58,494 nt of DNA from an uncultured Victivallales bacterium (GTDB lineage: Bacteria > Verrucomicrobiota > Lentisphaeria > Oligosphaerales > JAFGRS01): contig CAILUI010000076.1 of NCBI GenBank assembly GCA_903837355.1, positions 1 to 58,494 of the forward strand. The letters are read 5' to 3'. The notes beneath the pieces are model-generated. The model was not told the origin of the DNA. It was given only the letters and a program-made list of their open reading frames with translations, and did not search any database. Of this stretch, positions 58,255 through 58,494 are shown in pieces. How positions within the stretch are numbered: position 1 is the stretch's first letter; every line of letters starts with the position of its first letter. The translations under genes were made by a program, and so were the position numbers.

Positions 58255-58494
58255 CAGACCGGCAGCGCGCCGGGGCGGTTCAACCGCCCCTGTGCTCGCC
58301 CTCCAGCCCGAGACCGTGCCGACGCCTGGAGGGCAAGGGCAGGGCCGGCGACCGCCGGCCCGAACCGCAGCCGGCCGACGCCTGGAGGGCAAGGGCAGGG
58401 CCGGCGAACGCCGGGCCGAACCGCAGCCGGCCGACGCCTGGAGGGCAAGGGCAGGGCCGGCGACCGCCGGCCCGAACCGCAGCCGGCCGACGCC
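58255..58494 (+). repeat. Dispersed GC-rich 3' repeat, copy 2, with a 56-bp tandem
   Basis: Starts just after the GH5 stop with GGCAGCGCGCCGGGGCGGTT and GTGCTCGCCCTCCAG, the reverse complement of the copy at 19340-19705. It then runs into a tandem of exactly 56 bp starting at GACGCCTGGAGGGCAAGGGC: 58321, 58377 and 58433, with a fourth starting at 58489 and cut by the window end. Units differ by a few bases. Confidence 0.9.
58272..58290 (+). terminator. Stem-loop downstream of the GH5 gene (repeat copy 2)
   Basis: GGGGCGGTT (58272-58280), one base, AACCGCCCC (58282-58290): perfect 9-bp arms. It lies 26-44 bp after the GH5 stop, matching the position of the stem after the GLUG gene. No T-tract follows. 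Confidence 0.5.

Overview
The window is a high-GC bacterial chromosome segment. It is dense with secreted carbohydrate-active or sugar-binding proteins that carry LamG, CBM9-like, glycoside-hydrolase-like, sialidase, GH95 and GH5 domains. These sit among small sugar-metabolism genes: URO-D-like protein, aldo/keto reductase, Gfo/Idh/MocA oxidoreductase, PfkB kinase, SIS isomerase and ADP-ribosylglycohydrolase-like protein. Together with Ig-repeat/gingipain and GLUG-repeat surface proteins, this suits a polysaccharide-degrading member of the PVC group (Lentisphaerae- or Planctomycetes-like) or Armatimonadota. That assignment is an inference from family content; no rRNA, tRNA or ribosomal-protein gene is present to settle it.

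Layout. Positions 1-4152 hold the 3' part of a secreted Ig-repeat/C25 peptidase gene. From 4377 to 11649 there is a shrunken tyrosine phosphatase and a URO-D-like gene (minus), then AKR, GH95 and Gfo/Idh/MocA in a tight plus-strand operon. From 11806 to 23380, three very large secreted minus-strand proteins follow: two glycosidase-like and one GLUG-repeat protein. A dispersed 3' repeat lies between the last two. From 23614 to 27224 there is an agmatine-to-putrescine pair (aguB-aguA), a flavodoxin-like protein and an internally duplicated DUF1284-like Cys-rich protein. From 27428 to 28860 two VapBC modules lie tail to tail. From 29311 to 35060 an ADP-ribosylglycohydrolase-like gene is coupled to a giant secreted LamG/glycosidase-like gene.

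From 35061 to 38755 there is an unusual accessory island. A degenerate tyrosine recombinase gene with its own promoter is flanked by two arrays of the palindrome TTTCGCGAAA. The left array is five 48-bp units plus scattered copies. The right array is a compound 41/38-bp repeat. Their extended cores face each other in inverted orientation. A large imperfect stem-loop overlaps the recombinase 3' end, and a 59-bp element near vapBC-1 recurs inside the recombinase ORF. This is the best candidate in the window for an undescribed element.

From 38756 to 47285 there are a CBM9-like/GH-like secreted protein, a sialidase-like protein, a TPR fragment, a GNAT-like acyltransferase, and a three-gene SIS isomerase/PfkB kinase/PHP module that may act on a phosphorylated sugar such as heptose. 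From 47296 to 58246 there are a DUF255 thioredoxin-domain protein, a membrane-anchored TPR protein, a DegT-type aminotransferase, a LamG/glycosidase-like protein, an NAD-dependent epimerase-like protein and a GH5 enzyme with an inserted beta-sandwich. The window ends in a second copy of the dispersed 3' repeat, in the same orientation relative to its upstream gene as the first.

Overall the genes suggest degradation outside the cell (many signal peptides) followed by intracellular oxidoreduction, isomerisation and phosphorylation of sugars. No transporter or dedicated transcription regulator for these loci was recognised here.
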